NCBI GenBank assembly: GCA_018881555.1
Contig: JACAXG010000050.1
Coordinates: 1,302,001-1,366,000 of the forward strand
Length of the DNA: 64,000 nucleotides
Origin: Amblyornis subalaris
Taxonomy: Eukaryota > Chordata > Aves > Passeriformes > Ptilonorhynchidae
Reading direction: 5' to 3'
Positions within the stretch are counted from its first letter, which is position 1. Each line of letters opens with the position of its first letter. The notes below the pieces were generated by a model. It ran no database searches and was not told the origin of the DNA. It saw nothing but the letters and a program-made list of their open reading frames with translations. The position numbers were made by a program, and so were the translations under genes. This document shows, piece by piece, positions 1 through 25,260 of this stretch.

Positions 1-624
1 TTTTAAGACCATACAAAGTCAATATTTAACTATCCTACCCAATAGTTTCACTTCATCCTTCATGTGTAAAATTGGCAAACTTGTGAGAAATTGAGCCGAG
101 TTTTCTGTACCACAGAAAATAATCAAAATTTAGCTGCAGTTCAGACACAGGCTCTTCCTTTGTATTTGCTTCCCCACATATGAGGCAGCCAATTCATATG
201 GATGCATGGAAGACAGGGAAGTCAATGCTTTGTAAGCAGAGTATTTTACCCAGGGTTCACATTGACTGCTTGAATGCCAGGAACAAGGTACTTTGCTAAC
301 ATTAACTTAGCTAGTTAATTTCAACATAACATACTTCCCTTTCCTCTTAAATACTAATCCTCAAGAAAATACTTGTCCGAATGAAATTTTCATCATTCCA
401 TCAGGTACGTGTTTTTCCTGGCACAGTCACATTCTGTATCATCACTGACTTTAGTCTATCATAACTTAATAACTGATTATGAAAAACTGTCTAAAACTTT
501 AGCTGACATGCATTCTGGGAAATGAGAGGTTTAATTTTTTTTAATTACGAGTTAAATCTGAAACATTTTCTGGAACAATACACAACCTATCTGACATATC
601 CTGTACAAATATCTTTATTTTCAG

Positions 625-15268
<14,644 letters not shown>

Positions 15269-15277
15269 GTCATGACA

Positions 15278-15452
15278 AATAAACGTAGCTTCCTTGTTCA
15301 TGAAAGTGGATTAGCAGATTTCTTTTATTATTTTTCTCTCTGTTTTTTCTTTTCAATTACATATAAATCCATTTCATTATAAAGTAGAACATATAGAAAT
15401 CAAATATTTACTTCTATTCCAATCCTTCATGCAGAAAATAAATTCTAATAAA
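15278..15452 (+). terminator. WDR64 poly(A) signal cluster
   Basis: AATAAA hexamers at 15278-15283, 15437-15442 and 15447-15452, just past the predicted WDR64 stop. The closely spaced pair at 15437/15447 is the more natural 3' end; the first would leave almost no 3' UTR. Confidence 0.5.
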
Positions 15453-16133
15453 GCCAGTGTATGATTATAACTAGATACAGAAAAGTCCATTTGACTGAAT
15501 GTACATTTGCTGACAGTCATTCTCTAGGTCAAACCCACCGGTTTCCTCTCTGCTTCAATTTGTCCAGTTTGAACTTTTGTACACTGAATATTATGCTGAT
15601 TTTTTTTCTGCCAGATTAATCACACACTCAACAAAGAGTTAATATGCCGTACTGTTTCTGCCTGTTAGTTCCTTGCTTATGCTTTCAAGGAGCCTGTTCC
15701 ACCTCTAAGCCAGAATAGTGCCTGCTGAGCTCATATTCAATTAATTACCCATCTTGATTCCACAAATCCTTTCTGGCATTTCAGCATTCCAGGACAATGT
15801 CACAACATGACACGGGCCACAGAATATATATTCATCCTTTGGCTAAACGTGTAAATGGTGCCAAATGTGTCACCTTAGTGAGTAATTAGGATAATGCATA
15901 TAACTAGTGATATTACTACCTACTATTCTGGGGAAAATAGCAGGTTTTCTGTATCACTGGTATTGAATGGTGTTTGGTCTGCTGGCCTTCTTGGAAAGAC
16001 ATTCTTCTCACAAACTGAATATACAATGACTTGCAATGATTTACCTGCCTTCAACTTGTTATAGAGCTATGATAGATTTAGGGGTAACTGCAAAATATCC
16101 TGTGGGAGTATATTTAAAATTATTATGATCAGC
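15453..16133. other. Intergenic spacer after WDR64
   Basis: AT-rich single-copy-looking DNA between the WDR64 poly(A) signals and the LTR. I see no exon with usable splice sites and no repeat I recognise. Confidence 0.5.
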
Positions 16134-16694
16134 TGTACCAGGTCTGGGGGGATTAATGTGATTTTCTCCATAGCAGCCTGTATGGTGCTGTGTCCTGGAT
16201 TTGTGAATAAAACAGTGTTGATAACACACCAGTGTTTTTGCTATTACTGAGCAATGCCTGCCCAACAGGAAGGTGTTTTTTCCCCACACCCAGTGAGTAG
16301 GCTGGGAAGGGACACAGCCAGGACAGCTGACCTGAACTTACCAGAAATACTCATTACCATATAACGTGCTCATGGAATGAAGGAGGGAACCAATATGTTC
16401 ATGGTTATAGTGTTTATCTTCCCAAGTAACCATTCATTACGTGTGCTGAGGCCCTGCTTCCCAGGAAGTGGCTAAACAAACATCTGCCTGTTGGTGATAA
16501 ATAGTGCTTGCATTCCTTATTTTGCTTTGCTTGCACATGCAGCTTTGCTTCACCTATTAAACTGTCTTCACTGTAGCCCAAGAATTTTCTCACTTTTGCT
16601 TTTCCAAATCTCTTCCTCATCCCACTGGGAGAAGTAAGGAAACAAGCAAGGAACTGGGCAGGCACTTGGTGTCTGCCAGGGTCAGCCCACCACA
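16134..16694 (+). mobile_element. Decayed avian ERV solo LTR
   Basis: About 560 bp beginning TG (TGTACCAGGTCTGGGG) and ending CA (CCCACCACA). Internal landmarks occur in the order seen in a common avian LTR: GTGCTGTGTCCTGGATTTG, GTTGATAACACACCAGTG, GGGACACAGCCAGGACAGCT, CTTCCCAAGTAACC, CCTATTAAACTGTCTTCA (the ATTAAA acts as poly(A) signal) and GAATTTTCTCACTTTTGC. No coding region of a virus is attached and no matching target duplication remains, so it is old. The family assignment rests on recalled motif order, not on a search. Confidence 0.75.
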
Positions 16695-17774
16695 TTAACC
16701 AACCTTGTGATTAAAATCAGTCTTGTCTGACAAACCAAGTGGCACCAGATAAAGTGTAATCTGCCATTCACTGTTTGTGTTCCCTTCATCTGACCCATGA
16801 TTTAGCTGTTAGCCTATGAAAGGTAACATTCTTGCAATTCTGAGTCCTATATCCTTTTGAAAGCTACATAAACTCTTTTCCAGTTACCTGAAAATTGCCT
16901 AGTCTTCAAAGATTATTAAGAATGCACAGTTCACGTTCAGAGAGATCCTTACCCATTTCTTTTGATGCACTTATGTGTTATGTTTTATCATATGTAATAT
17001 AATATTTTCTCTTTGGTATTGTCCCCATTAATAGTCAGGCCTAAAATATTTTACTTTGGTTGCAAGAGGCAGATATCCCACTTCTCTTCAGTTTATTAAC
17101 TGACTATTTATTTCCTCAGAACTGACTATTTACTCACTATTTTCTTCTTGCCAAACTTTTAGCACTGCTAGGATTTCATAGGTTCTTAATTTTCAAATGG
17201 TTCCTTTTTCAGTCTTGCTTCCTGCTCCCTTTGGTTTTCCTTATTAATTGCCTGTGTTTCCTAAGAGCTGATTTGTAGTCATGGCTATTCATGCCTCTAT
17301 ATTCTCCACTGTGCAGAAGAATATCCATATGTAGTACTATTCCCAGTAACAATCAAGTGTTTAATCCTACAGTGAATGAAATCAATGGACAAGCTCTTGG
17401 GAGGAAAATATGCTGTAAGGAAAACTGTCAAAAATGCATGATACATATGCGCTATCTTTATCAGCCTCCCATCCAGTCACTACCATACTGTTATGCTATT
17501 TAAAGTGTGACAGAATTACAGTGCTATAAGTCCTATCAGACTATTTTTTCCTAATTTCTTAAATTGACAAGACCTGAAGCAATTCAGACTGTGTGTCATT
17601 GCTCGGCATTACTGTTTACTTCCAAATCCTAGGGCCTTATAAACACCAAATGGAAACTGGTCCTGGCCCCATTTTACACAAGGATATTATCCAACTGTCC
17701 TTCTTAAGTGTCAAAAGAAAAGAAGAGACATTTAATTTCTTTGAATAGATAATCCACTAAGGCACTGCACAGAA
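16695..17774. other. Intergenic spacer
   Basis: Between the LTR and the 3' end of the minus-strand gene. Mixed composition; nothing recognisable apart from short chance frames. Confidence 0.45.
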
Positions 17775-17799
17775 TTTATTAGAAGATTAGTTGTTTATT
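17775..17799 (-). terminator. Poly(A) signals of the minus-strand amidohydrolase-like gene
   Basis: Two AATAAA hexamers on the minus strand (TTTATT at 17794-17799 and 17775-17780), about 320 and 340 bases past the stop codon. This is a plausible 3' UTR length. Confidence 0.5.
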
Positions 17800-18116
17800 G
17801 TGTGCTTGAAAACAAAGGATAAGATTGGAAAGAAATGAAGCACAGGCAAATGCATACCAGGCAAGTGATACTTGCAAATATACCCACTCATCTTACAGCA
17901 GTCTTTTCAATGCTGGATCTAGTACAAAGCTGTGTGTCAGTGGACTTGTTGGTATTAACTGTGGATTTTCTCTATGTCGATGTATTCCTTTGCAGGTTTC
18001 TTTCTACCAGCATCCACAATTATATTGCAGTCTTAAATGTTCCAGGTGAATGAGTTGTTCTATTTTTCCAGATCACTACTGTATTAAGGAAAGGTATCTT
18101 ATCAAGAAAGCCTCTT

Positions 18117-19076
18117 TCAGCATGGCAGAATTTCATGCTTGTGCTGGCTGCAGTAGTTAATTTGCCAGAATTTCATGACAGCCCTGGCCAGTGCTTTACA
18201 AAACCTGCGACGCTCCTCAGCTGCCCTCACCCACTGGGGTAGTTCAAGCTGAATGGCATCCACGGTGCCAGAACTACGGGAACCAAAAGTCTTGGTTATG
18301 TACCCACCACTGTAATAGCTTCCATTATTTGGGCTAGGATTGGATGGAGAAGGCACACAGACATAACTCTTATTTTGTTCTTCGATATATTTACCCAAAC
18401 TTCTGTTCCCTGCAACCAGAGTTTCAGAAGACACATTGACCAGCTGACTGGCCAGATGGCTAATTGAGGAACACGATGCAGAAAAGATGCCCGAGTTAAG
18501 GGAAGTTTTTGAAAGTGTGTAACCTAGTTCTATCCACCTTTCAGGATGTGCTTGTCCATGGATATCCAGAATTAGGCCCCCTGACATCTGTGATTTTGCA
18601 GTGGTCAAAAATCCCATATAGTCCTCCCAGGCCTGTTCTGCTTGGGGAATTCCAAAAGTGGCTTCTTCCTTTTCCTTGTTAGCATCCATCTTGAACCTTT
18701 GTAGATGGTTTATAATGATATGTGGGAAGAAGCCATCAGTAATATTGTTGATTTCTTTAGCAAGAACCTGAGCCACCTCTATAGTGTACCTGTCTTGGTT
18801 GGTAGACACTTTGCATTTCTTATTATTTTGAATACTTCCAGGAGGACAGTCATGAGAGAAAATACAAGAGGATGTCTTCTCATCCCAACAGGCAGCCTCT
18901 CGATCAGGGATGTCTTTAGGTTCCATTGACCCACCATGTGGCACAGAGAGAATGAGGTTCATGTTGCCCACTTGATATTCTGTGAAATTATTATGACCAA
19001 ATACAACATCTTTGGTGCCAGTGACTTTCAAAAGCAATGGTAAAATGGAAAGGAGGAACAAATACATATTTTTCAT
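18117..19076 (-). CDS. Predicted secreted N-formylglutamate amidohydrolase-like protein
   Basis: Intact 319-codon frame in one exon. Residues 1-21 form a signal peptide (basic start, then a Leu-rich core). The mature part carries motifs of the N-formylglutamate amidohydrolase family (HutG-like, zinc-dependent deacylase/exopeptidase fold): SVPHGG at 44-49, INHLQRFKMDANKEKEEA at 122-139, LDIHGQAHPERWIELGY at 170-186, and YYSGGYITKTFG leading into AIQLELPQWVR at 254-284. H47, D171, H173 and E278 are candidate metal or catalytic residues by position, not proof. Six N-glycosylation sequons (N30, N111, N214, N224, N235, N251) and several Cys (63, 71, 77, 88) fit an extracellular protein. A splice acceptor lies 40 bases before the ATG, so at least one noncoding exon is expected. 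The substrate is unknown: bacterial relatives hydrolyse N-formylglutamate in histidine breakdown, but a secreted form need not. I recognise no human counterpart. Confidence 0.85.
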   Translation of the reverse strand: MKNMYLFLLSILPLLLKVTGTKDVVFGHNNFTEYQVGNMNLILSVPHGGSMEPKDIPDREAACWDEKTSSCIFSHDCPPGSIQNNKKCKVSTNQDRYTIEVAQVLAKEINNITDGFFPHIIINHLQRFKMDANKEKEEATFGIPQAEQAWEDYMGFLTTAKSQMSGGLILDIHGQAHPERWIELGYTLSKTSLNSGIFSASCSSISHLASQLVNVSSETLVAGNRSLGKYIEEQNKSYVCVPSPSNPSPNNGSYYSGGYITKTFGSRSSGTVDAIQLELPQWVRAAEERRRFCKALARAVMKFWQINYCSQHKHEILPC

Positions 19077-19116
19077 TTGCTGCTGGAAGACTCAGCAATA
19101 TGGAATATATCAGTAC
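19077..19116 (-). other. 5' UTR remainder and splice acceptor of the amidohydrolase-like gene
   Basis: On the minus strand, a T-rich tract and AG (TTGCTTTTTTGTAG) end at 19117, so the coding exon would start at 19116 with 40 bases of leader before the ATG. This is a strong acceptor in the right orientation. Confidence 0.6.
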
Positions 19117-19959
19117 CTACAAAAAAGCAATAGACAAATTATAGTTTACTTACAGCTGGGAACACATGAGAGACTGTTCAGCTGCTGTTGGCATAATTAG
19201 TTAATGATTAACCTATTTTAGTTTTATTCCGTGTAGCACAAAGGAGAATACCTATATGAGAAATAGAAATTAACAGGGCACTTAGTATGGCTAGATGTAA
19301 CAGATGCAAGGGAAATGGTAGGTTACTGAGCCTCCCTCATTTCCCAAGAAAGCACAAACAATATTTGATCATCCTATTTGATTCCAGAGAACCATCCCAG
19401 CAAAATATTTGAAATAATTTTTTCCCACCAAAGCCTCTCTTTTTTCACCTCTGAAATGTAGGAAAATTATAACCAAATTTGATAAATCATTTGTATGTCA
19501 TTGACCTGTGTGAAATATCTTGCCATTATCAACATGGTTACATAAATTGGAGGCTAAGTCAGTCCAGACCAGCACTAGGCTTTTGCAAAATAAAGAAACT
19601 GATAAAAATTGAGTGCTATCCAGCTCTGTCTCTAATTGTGCTCCAGGCTGAGTTACTTTGAGACCTTTGTAGATAGGTACTAGTGAGTGCATTAAGCAGT
19701 GACTCTGTTCTCCTTAGTTTGCCAGTCTCCATTCTCTTCAAGTGACCTAAGATCTTTTTAAGCCCTCACTAACTATGCCATTTTAGTGGAAATTTCCAGC
19801 GGAAAGCTGGAATTCAGCAAGACGCTGAGAAGTCTTTCTGGTTTGAAGACATTATATCTCTAGAAAGATCAGCGTCTTGAGTGTAATTGTGTTGGGTGGA
19901 TGTAATATGAATCAGTGAAGTCAGTGAAAAGCAGAATAAAAAAGGATAGTTTTCACTTC

Positions 19960-20470
19960 CATGAGTAAAAAACCTCCTCAGTAAAGGCCAGATGAGGAGT
20001 ATATAGACACATGCCTTTGCAGATGACTCAGGGTGCCCCACTGTCTGTCCTGCCCCTATCATTACATCACCTGCAGAAATGCAGAGGATAAGAGGACAGA
20101 CAAAGGAGAGAGAAAGAAGATCTACAAGAATCTATCCACAACATCTGGCCTGAGACCATGTGTGAGAGCAGCCAGTAGTACTGAGAGGGCAAGGGCAGGG
20201 GGCACTATGGAAGCACCCCCCATCAGCCGCCTACTCTGAGAAAGGGAGAGGGCAACTTCACCCAAATAATGCAGCAAAATATTCTTTTCCTACTATGAGG
20301 GAGTGCTGCTGGCTTTTTAGAGATAACCTCTGCTGCCCACTGAGCTGGTCCACTCTGAGGAGCCTGAACCTGAAAAATAAACATCTATCTTTCTCTCTTC
20401 TCTCTGGGGTGAAAGTCCCATAAGTCTGTGAGCTGGAATCAGACCCCTGAGAATCTAATCTACAGTTTTC
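19960..20470 (+). mobile_element. Possible old LTR-like element
   Basis: A TATA-like box (GAGTATATAGACACATGCC) and, about 380 bp downstream, an AATAAA followed by a CT-rich run (CTATCTTTCTCTCTTCTCTC) and GGGGTGAAAGTCCC resemble an LTR promoter and U5 region. I find no clear TG...CA termini or target duplication. Boundaries are approximate. Confidence 0.3.
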
Positions 20471-20812
20471 CTGCTCGCAATCGAAAGATTTTTTTGTTTC
20501 CTTTTAACTTTTCAATTAAAAAGTCATTTTAATTGAGTTACTGGCTTAAAACAAGATTTTACCCAAGGCCTTGTATGGTTCATGCTTCCCTAGACTTCCC
20601 TGTGACCAGACCTTCACCTGCTAGTTCCCTGTTTGCACTACTGGAAACACTGAGGAAAGGAATATTGTCACACATTATTCAAAATCCCTTTTCTCAGAAA
20701 TATAGACTGCACATGCAGAGTGTGTGAGTCTAGGAATAGCTTACCGGAGGTGCAGTGGGGTCCAGCAGCAAGTTAAATAAACCAACAGCAACAACTCCGA
20801 GGAGCCACTCAC

Positions 20813-20880
20813 CTGCCGCAGAAGGACTCAGGTTTCTTCCTCTCAGGCTGTCTTTTAAAATCCGGTGACACAGCTGTTCC
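20813..20880 (-). other. Candidate noncoding first exon of the amidohydrolase-like gene
   Basis: A consensus donor on the minus strand (CTGCGGCAG|GTGAGT, with the intron starting at 20812) could splice to the acceptor at 19117, giving a 1.7-kb intron. The upstream limit (transcription start) is not visible; the 20880 boundary is a guess. Supported only by splice-site quality and orientation. Confidence 0.35.
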
Positions 20881-20947
20881 TTTCCCACAGCATGTCAAAT
20901 TGTTTGTGGTCATCGGCAGCAGTTTGCTCGTCTTTTTGCAATTCCTT

Positions 20948-20960
20948 GTTAATGATTGAA
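20948..20960 (+). promoter_or_regulatory. HNF1-like site upstream of candidate exon
   Basis: GTTAATGATTGAA matches the palindromic HNF1 consensus at 11 of 13 positions, about 135 bp upstream of the candidate donor. HNF1 drives liver, kidney and gut genes, so if functional it hints at epithelial expression. A single-site match is weak evidence. Confidence 0.3.
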
Positions 20961-23900
20961 ACAAGCTGTTAATGCTACTAGATCATGCCTTGATATATGG
21001 AGAGAGAGCTCTGTATAATTCCCAAACTTGAAGAAAGTCACCTTGGCACAGCTCGAGCTCTGGACAGACTTGGAGAGTCTGGAGGCACTTGTGTTATTGT
21101 GAGGTCAAAAAAAAAATCCACAATAATTTAAACTGGTAGTAATCACTGCAGGACTAGTTTGAAGATTTACCTACAAAGAAAGTGAGAGTTTTTCCTGCCT
21201 CTGCACCTTCAAAAGCGAAACTGAACTGCCCCTTGCACTCGGTTGCGGCTGAGGCTCCCCTCTGTCCCAAGAAGCCTCTAGGGGCCAGGCTGAGCCGTGC
21301 AGCTACATGGAATAGAGGCTTCAGCAGCACCCGGATGTATTATTTCACAACGAAAGACCACAAAAAGGGAAAAAAATATCCACCGGGATAGTAGAGTTTA
21401 CAATGCTTTTGTTCTCTACACTGATATTATGTTTCCAGAAATCAAAAATAACTTGCCACAAGCAGCCACACTTAAGACAAGCTCAGAATAGCTAATAAAA
21501 TCAGCGGATAACCGAATGAAAACATGGGCAGCACATCATGATGACAGAGAGCAGGTTTCCACTGGCAGTAGGATGGGAGGGGATCACACAAGTTGTGCCT
21601 CCTCTCACTTCCCCAGGATCACTCTTGAGCAGCTTGGTTTTGCTGTTCATTAGCAACATGTGGATCAGTGGTTCTTTGCCTTCACTGAAGAAACCCAAGA
21701 CACAAAGAGGTCAGATGATCTTGACACTTCCAGTCGAGCCTACTAAGTTGTCCTCAATGAGCTTCACAAGGCAGTAGCTGGCAGAGCTGCATTCACTTCG
21801 CCACCTCATTCTCATGAAGGAGCCAATGGGCACAGACCTTCCTGAAGCAATGAGGTTTGCACCAGAAAGGAATACCAGAATTACTCTCAGAGATTTCTTC
21901 CCTGGAATATAAGTCCAAGAGCTGTGTTCACTCAGCAGTGAAGAGATAAGAACTGTGACCAGCCTAATGAGGTTACCCAGGATTCTGATGCAAGAAATTC
22001 ACATGGCTTTTCTTCTGTTCCCTTCTGTACCTGTCAGGAGCATTAACAGTTTAACAGAAAGAAGTGGGATACTGCTCACAGAACTGGTGTTCCTGGCTTG
22101 GCATGACTGAGGCAGATGACAGTTGCAATGTTAACTAGATAATCCAGGTTTTTAATAAATTTATTAACACTACTGATATACTATTTTCCTGATAAATTAG
22201 GAGCTTCTAAAAACATTTCCTCTGCTACTAAATATAGTTTAAGGATGTCGTCCTCTAAACTTCTCTCAAGTGTGTATGACTGTGTTCATCAATTTGCTTG
22301 TGGTATTAAAGCCTGGTTTCTTAGCTAAGCTAAAAAAAGCTGTGAAAATACATAGTCCATAAATAGAAATTTCAATAAAAGATAGATAAAGGGTGCAGTG
22401 AATGTAATACTGCCACCTATCAGAGAGAAATCAAATTTCTCTTCTAAGGAATTGATTAAATAGTCCAACTAACTTCACAACCAACTTTCTGAAATAAATG
22501 TGATCAAATTCTTAAGCAGTGAAGACAACATAGTAGCCATAATAACAAATTCACTGAAATTTTGGAAAAATAAGTAGAAACCAGACATCCAATCTACTAT
22601 ATCACCATAGCTGATGCTCTGATTGTGAGCTTCAGCGAAGTGCCAGTTTTCATTCTGAGTATTTTAATCTACCCCATGAAGACAATTCCAGCCGTGCCAG
22701 ACACTGTACGGAATTTCAGTAAAAATCCATAAGATGTCCTTATCTGTTGTACTGCACTGCGAGGATAAAACTCATTTTGCTTTACTTGATGTGTAAACTT
22801 TAGTTGTTCACATCAGACATAGTAATCTCATTTCCTCTCTTTAGGAGGGCTGTTTTGAGAAAAAAGCAGTTCTAGAGGTACTTCAGTGTACTTAGCTTGG
22901 GCACTTATCTTAAATTTCTATTAGGGGTCAATAGGGCTATACTCTGAATGGCTCTTCTTTTCTTATTGCATGATACAAAACAATTGCAAAGGAAACAAAA
23001 TGTTTCTGATATACTTTCTATTTCAAGATCTATTTGAAATGTACTCTGCTAGTCACTATAACAAAACTGCCCAAGGAAAGAAAAAAAACACAGCAGATTT
23101 GGCATAGTAATTTCTAGTCTTATCAGCTCTCCAGATATAGGAGCTACTTGTGAAAGAAAATAATTCTACGTATTACTACAAATCTTGTAACTATCCATAA
23201 TGTGTTGCTGCTTCCCTGTTTCATCTATGAAACGTACCTATGGGAAATAAAACTGCAATACTGCAGTATTCTTCAAAGGAATAACTCACCAAAGTATTAC
23301 CGTCTGACTGCTTTCTTCCAAGAGACACTGTTGAACTTAAAGATCAGTATCTTTAGCCAATTTTAAGTCAAGATAGCTCTACTGAAACCAACGAATCCTT
23401 TGACTCATTGTATAAAGCATCTATTATTTTATAGAGGTTATGAGATGTAATGAGGATGGCTCCTACTTGTTCATACATGGCTGAAGATATTTGGAATAAA
23501 CNGAATGTTAAGGCATATTGTGCTAACTCTTCACTTCCAAAGTATCCATCCTTTCAGATGAAGGGATTGAAAAGGAAAATCTGAGCTGGGCAAGAATTCT
23601 GTAGCTCTGGCCTCCTTCAATGCAAGTTCATTGGCTGCAGTGCCTGACTCTGAGGTTCACCTTAGAACTGTTTTTAATATAATTTACAGAAAATTGTCAA
23701 AATTATATTTAATTGAATTGTGCGTGAGATTTTCAATTATTTTGGTGTATTATGTTGTCTACTCTGATTATTGTTCTTCCCATAAGCACAGCAGTTTGAT
23801 GGAAAACGAAATGTCAGAAATGATAGAAGAACATATTTTTCAGAGAAGTGATCCTAATCCAAATAGAATTCTAATTGCAATTGCATTTAAGACTTGTGGA

Positions 23901-24510
23901 GCANGTCATATATAGTTAAAATCATGGAGTGAAAGAAGAATTGGCAAAGGAGAATTCAATCAATATTTTCAGCATTAAAGCATCTTATGCTGTCACTGTG
24001 GCCAAGTTATTTCTGTGCATTTCTCAGAGCACACACGATATTCCTGAGAAGTTGTAATTCAGATGTGCTGTATTCAGAATGCATTGATTTGAAGCTTTGC
24101 TGTCCGCTGTCTGGAAACATTGCTTTTCTACCTTGCTGACTGAGCCACCTATGCAACCCAGTCAAAGTATCAAAGAACTGTACAGACTTCAAAACGGCAA
24201 AGAGAAAAAAAACCTGTTATCTGGTAGACATCGGCTACATGTATTTCTTACTGCCATTTTTAATTTATGCAAGCATACCTTTATGTTAACTAGCATGAAG
24301 AAGAACCTTATCACATAANTGTAACTTTGACCATCCGTTCTTACACGAACCCTAGGGTTTCACTGCTGTAACCAGGACATCTGTCCGTCACTCGTTCCTT
24401 TGCAGCCAGTGACCCGCTTCAGCTCTTCCCCTCCCCTCTCACTGGCTTAGCTACAGGACTTGGTCCTTCGTCCTGACAAAACTCTGTGGGGCCTTTTGAC
24501 TCCAGCGTAG
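20961..24510. other. Intergenic region between the amidohydrolase-like gene and the EXO1 promoter
   Basis: AT-rich, with several short frames that lack splice sites, codon bias or recognisable protein motifs. Nothing supportable seen. Confidence 0.45.
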
Positions 24511-24518
24511 TTAATAAC

Positions 24519-24546
24519 TTTCGCGTTCGCTGTCATTATCCACGTG
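24519..24546 (+). promoter_or_regulatory. E2F-like and E-box motifs at the EXO1 promoter edge
   Basis: TTTCGCGTT (24519-24527) resembles an E2F site and CACGTG (24541-24546) is a perfect E-box, both at the left edge of the CpG island. E2F control would suit an S-phase repair nuclease, but binding is inferred from sequence only. Confidence 0.35.
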
Positions 24547-25255
24547 GTGCGCTCCCCACGCGCGCGCTGTGGAGAATGCCGTCAGACCCGGGCGGCCCCA
24601 GGCCCCTCATTAGGAACGCGGGCCGCGGCACTACCGCAGCCCGCGCGCCAACCCCGGCCCCGCCAGCGCGGGGCACCATGGGGATCGTAGTCCCCGCCCG
24701 CGGGGCGGGGCTACCGCGCTCAGCGCGCGCTGCTTGAAAGCCCCGGGCGGCCGCCGAGCGCCACGGGCGAGCTGAGCCGGGCGGAGCCGGGCCGAGCCGG
24801 GCCGGTGGTGCCGGGTCTTCCCCAGGGAGAGGCGCGGGCGGGCGGCGGCCGTGTCTCCCCGGCCCCTCTCTCGCCCCACTCCCCGGGCAGCGCCGGCCCG
24901 CAACGGGGTACAGCCGCCGCGCGGGAGAGGCGGCCCCGAGCCAGGGTGCGTGGGGGCATACGCAGGACCTTCTCGTGGCCCTGGCTTGGCCCAGCGCCCC
25001 GTCTGCGGCCTGACCTGACGTTCCTTGAGCGAAGATCCGCACTCGGCTTTGTGCTCGGCTATCCTTTTTTCCCCCCCACTTTGCCGTTCAAGCAGCATTA
25101 TGGGGATCCAGGGCCTGCTCCAGTTCATCAAGGACGCTGCCGAGCCTTCCCACGTGAAGAAATACAAGGGGCTGACGGTAGCTGTGGACACCTACTGCTG
25201 GCTGCACAAAGGCGCCTACGCTTGTGCTGAAAAGCTGGCCCGAGGAGAGCCCACA
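24536..25255. promoter_or_regulatory. CpG-island promoter of EXO1
   Basis: About 700 bp of strongly GC- and CpG-rich DNA with GC boxes (CCCCGCCC and GGGGCGGGGC around 24692-24711), standing out from an AT-rich background. It ends in EXO1 coding exon 1. No TATA box, so dispersed initiation is likely. The long minus-strand open frames here reflect GC richness, not genes. Confidence 0.85.
24673..24691 (-). promoter_or_regulatory. ZNF143/Staf-type promoter element
   Basis: The minus strand reads ACTACGATCCCCATGGTGC, close to the vertebrate promoter element ACTACAATTCCCA (ZNF143/THAP11 type), which is typical of CpG-island promoters. It lies about 410 bp before the EXO1 start codon. On the + strand the same bases form a Kozak-like ATG. 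Confidence 0.5.
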
Positions 25256-25260
25256 GATCT
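25100..25260 (+). CDS. EXO1: EXO1 coding exon 1
   Basis: 161 bp, ATG to donor CT|GTAAGT. Encodes residues 1-54 ([20 protein letters not shown] and on), including catalytic D30 in the [10 protein letters not shown] motif. Preceded by a long pyrimidine tract and CAG four bases before the ATG, so a 5' UTR splice is conceivable. Confidence 0.97.

Noticed and set aside
360..404. Candidate WDR64 exon ending TCAG|GTACGT
   Set aside because: In the phase needed to join the exon at 625 it contains a TGA, so it cannot be the preceding exon as drawn.
24536..25191. Minus-strand open frames of 168 and 186 codons upstream of EXO1
   Set aside because: They lie in the CpG island; Pro/Arg/Ala/Gly-rich translations in several frames on both strands are expected from GC richness, and no domain or splice context is seen.
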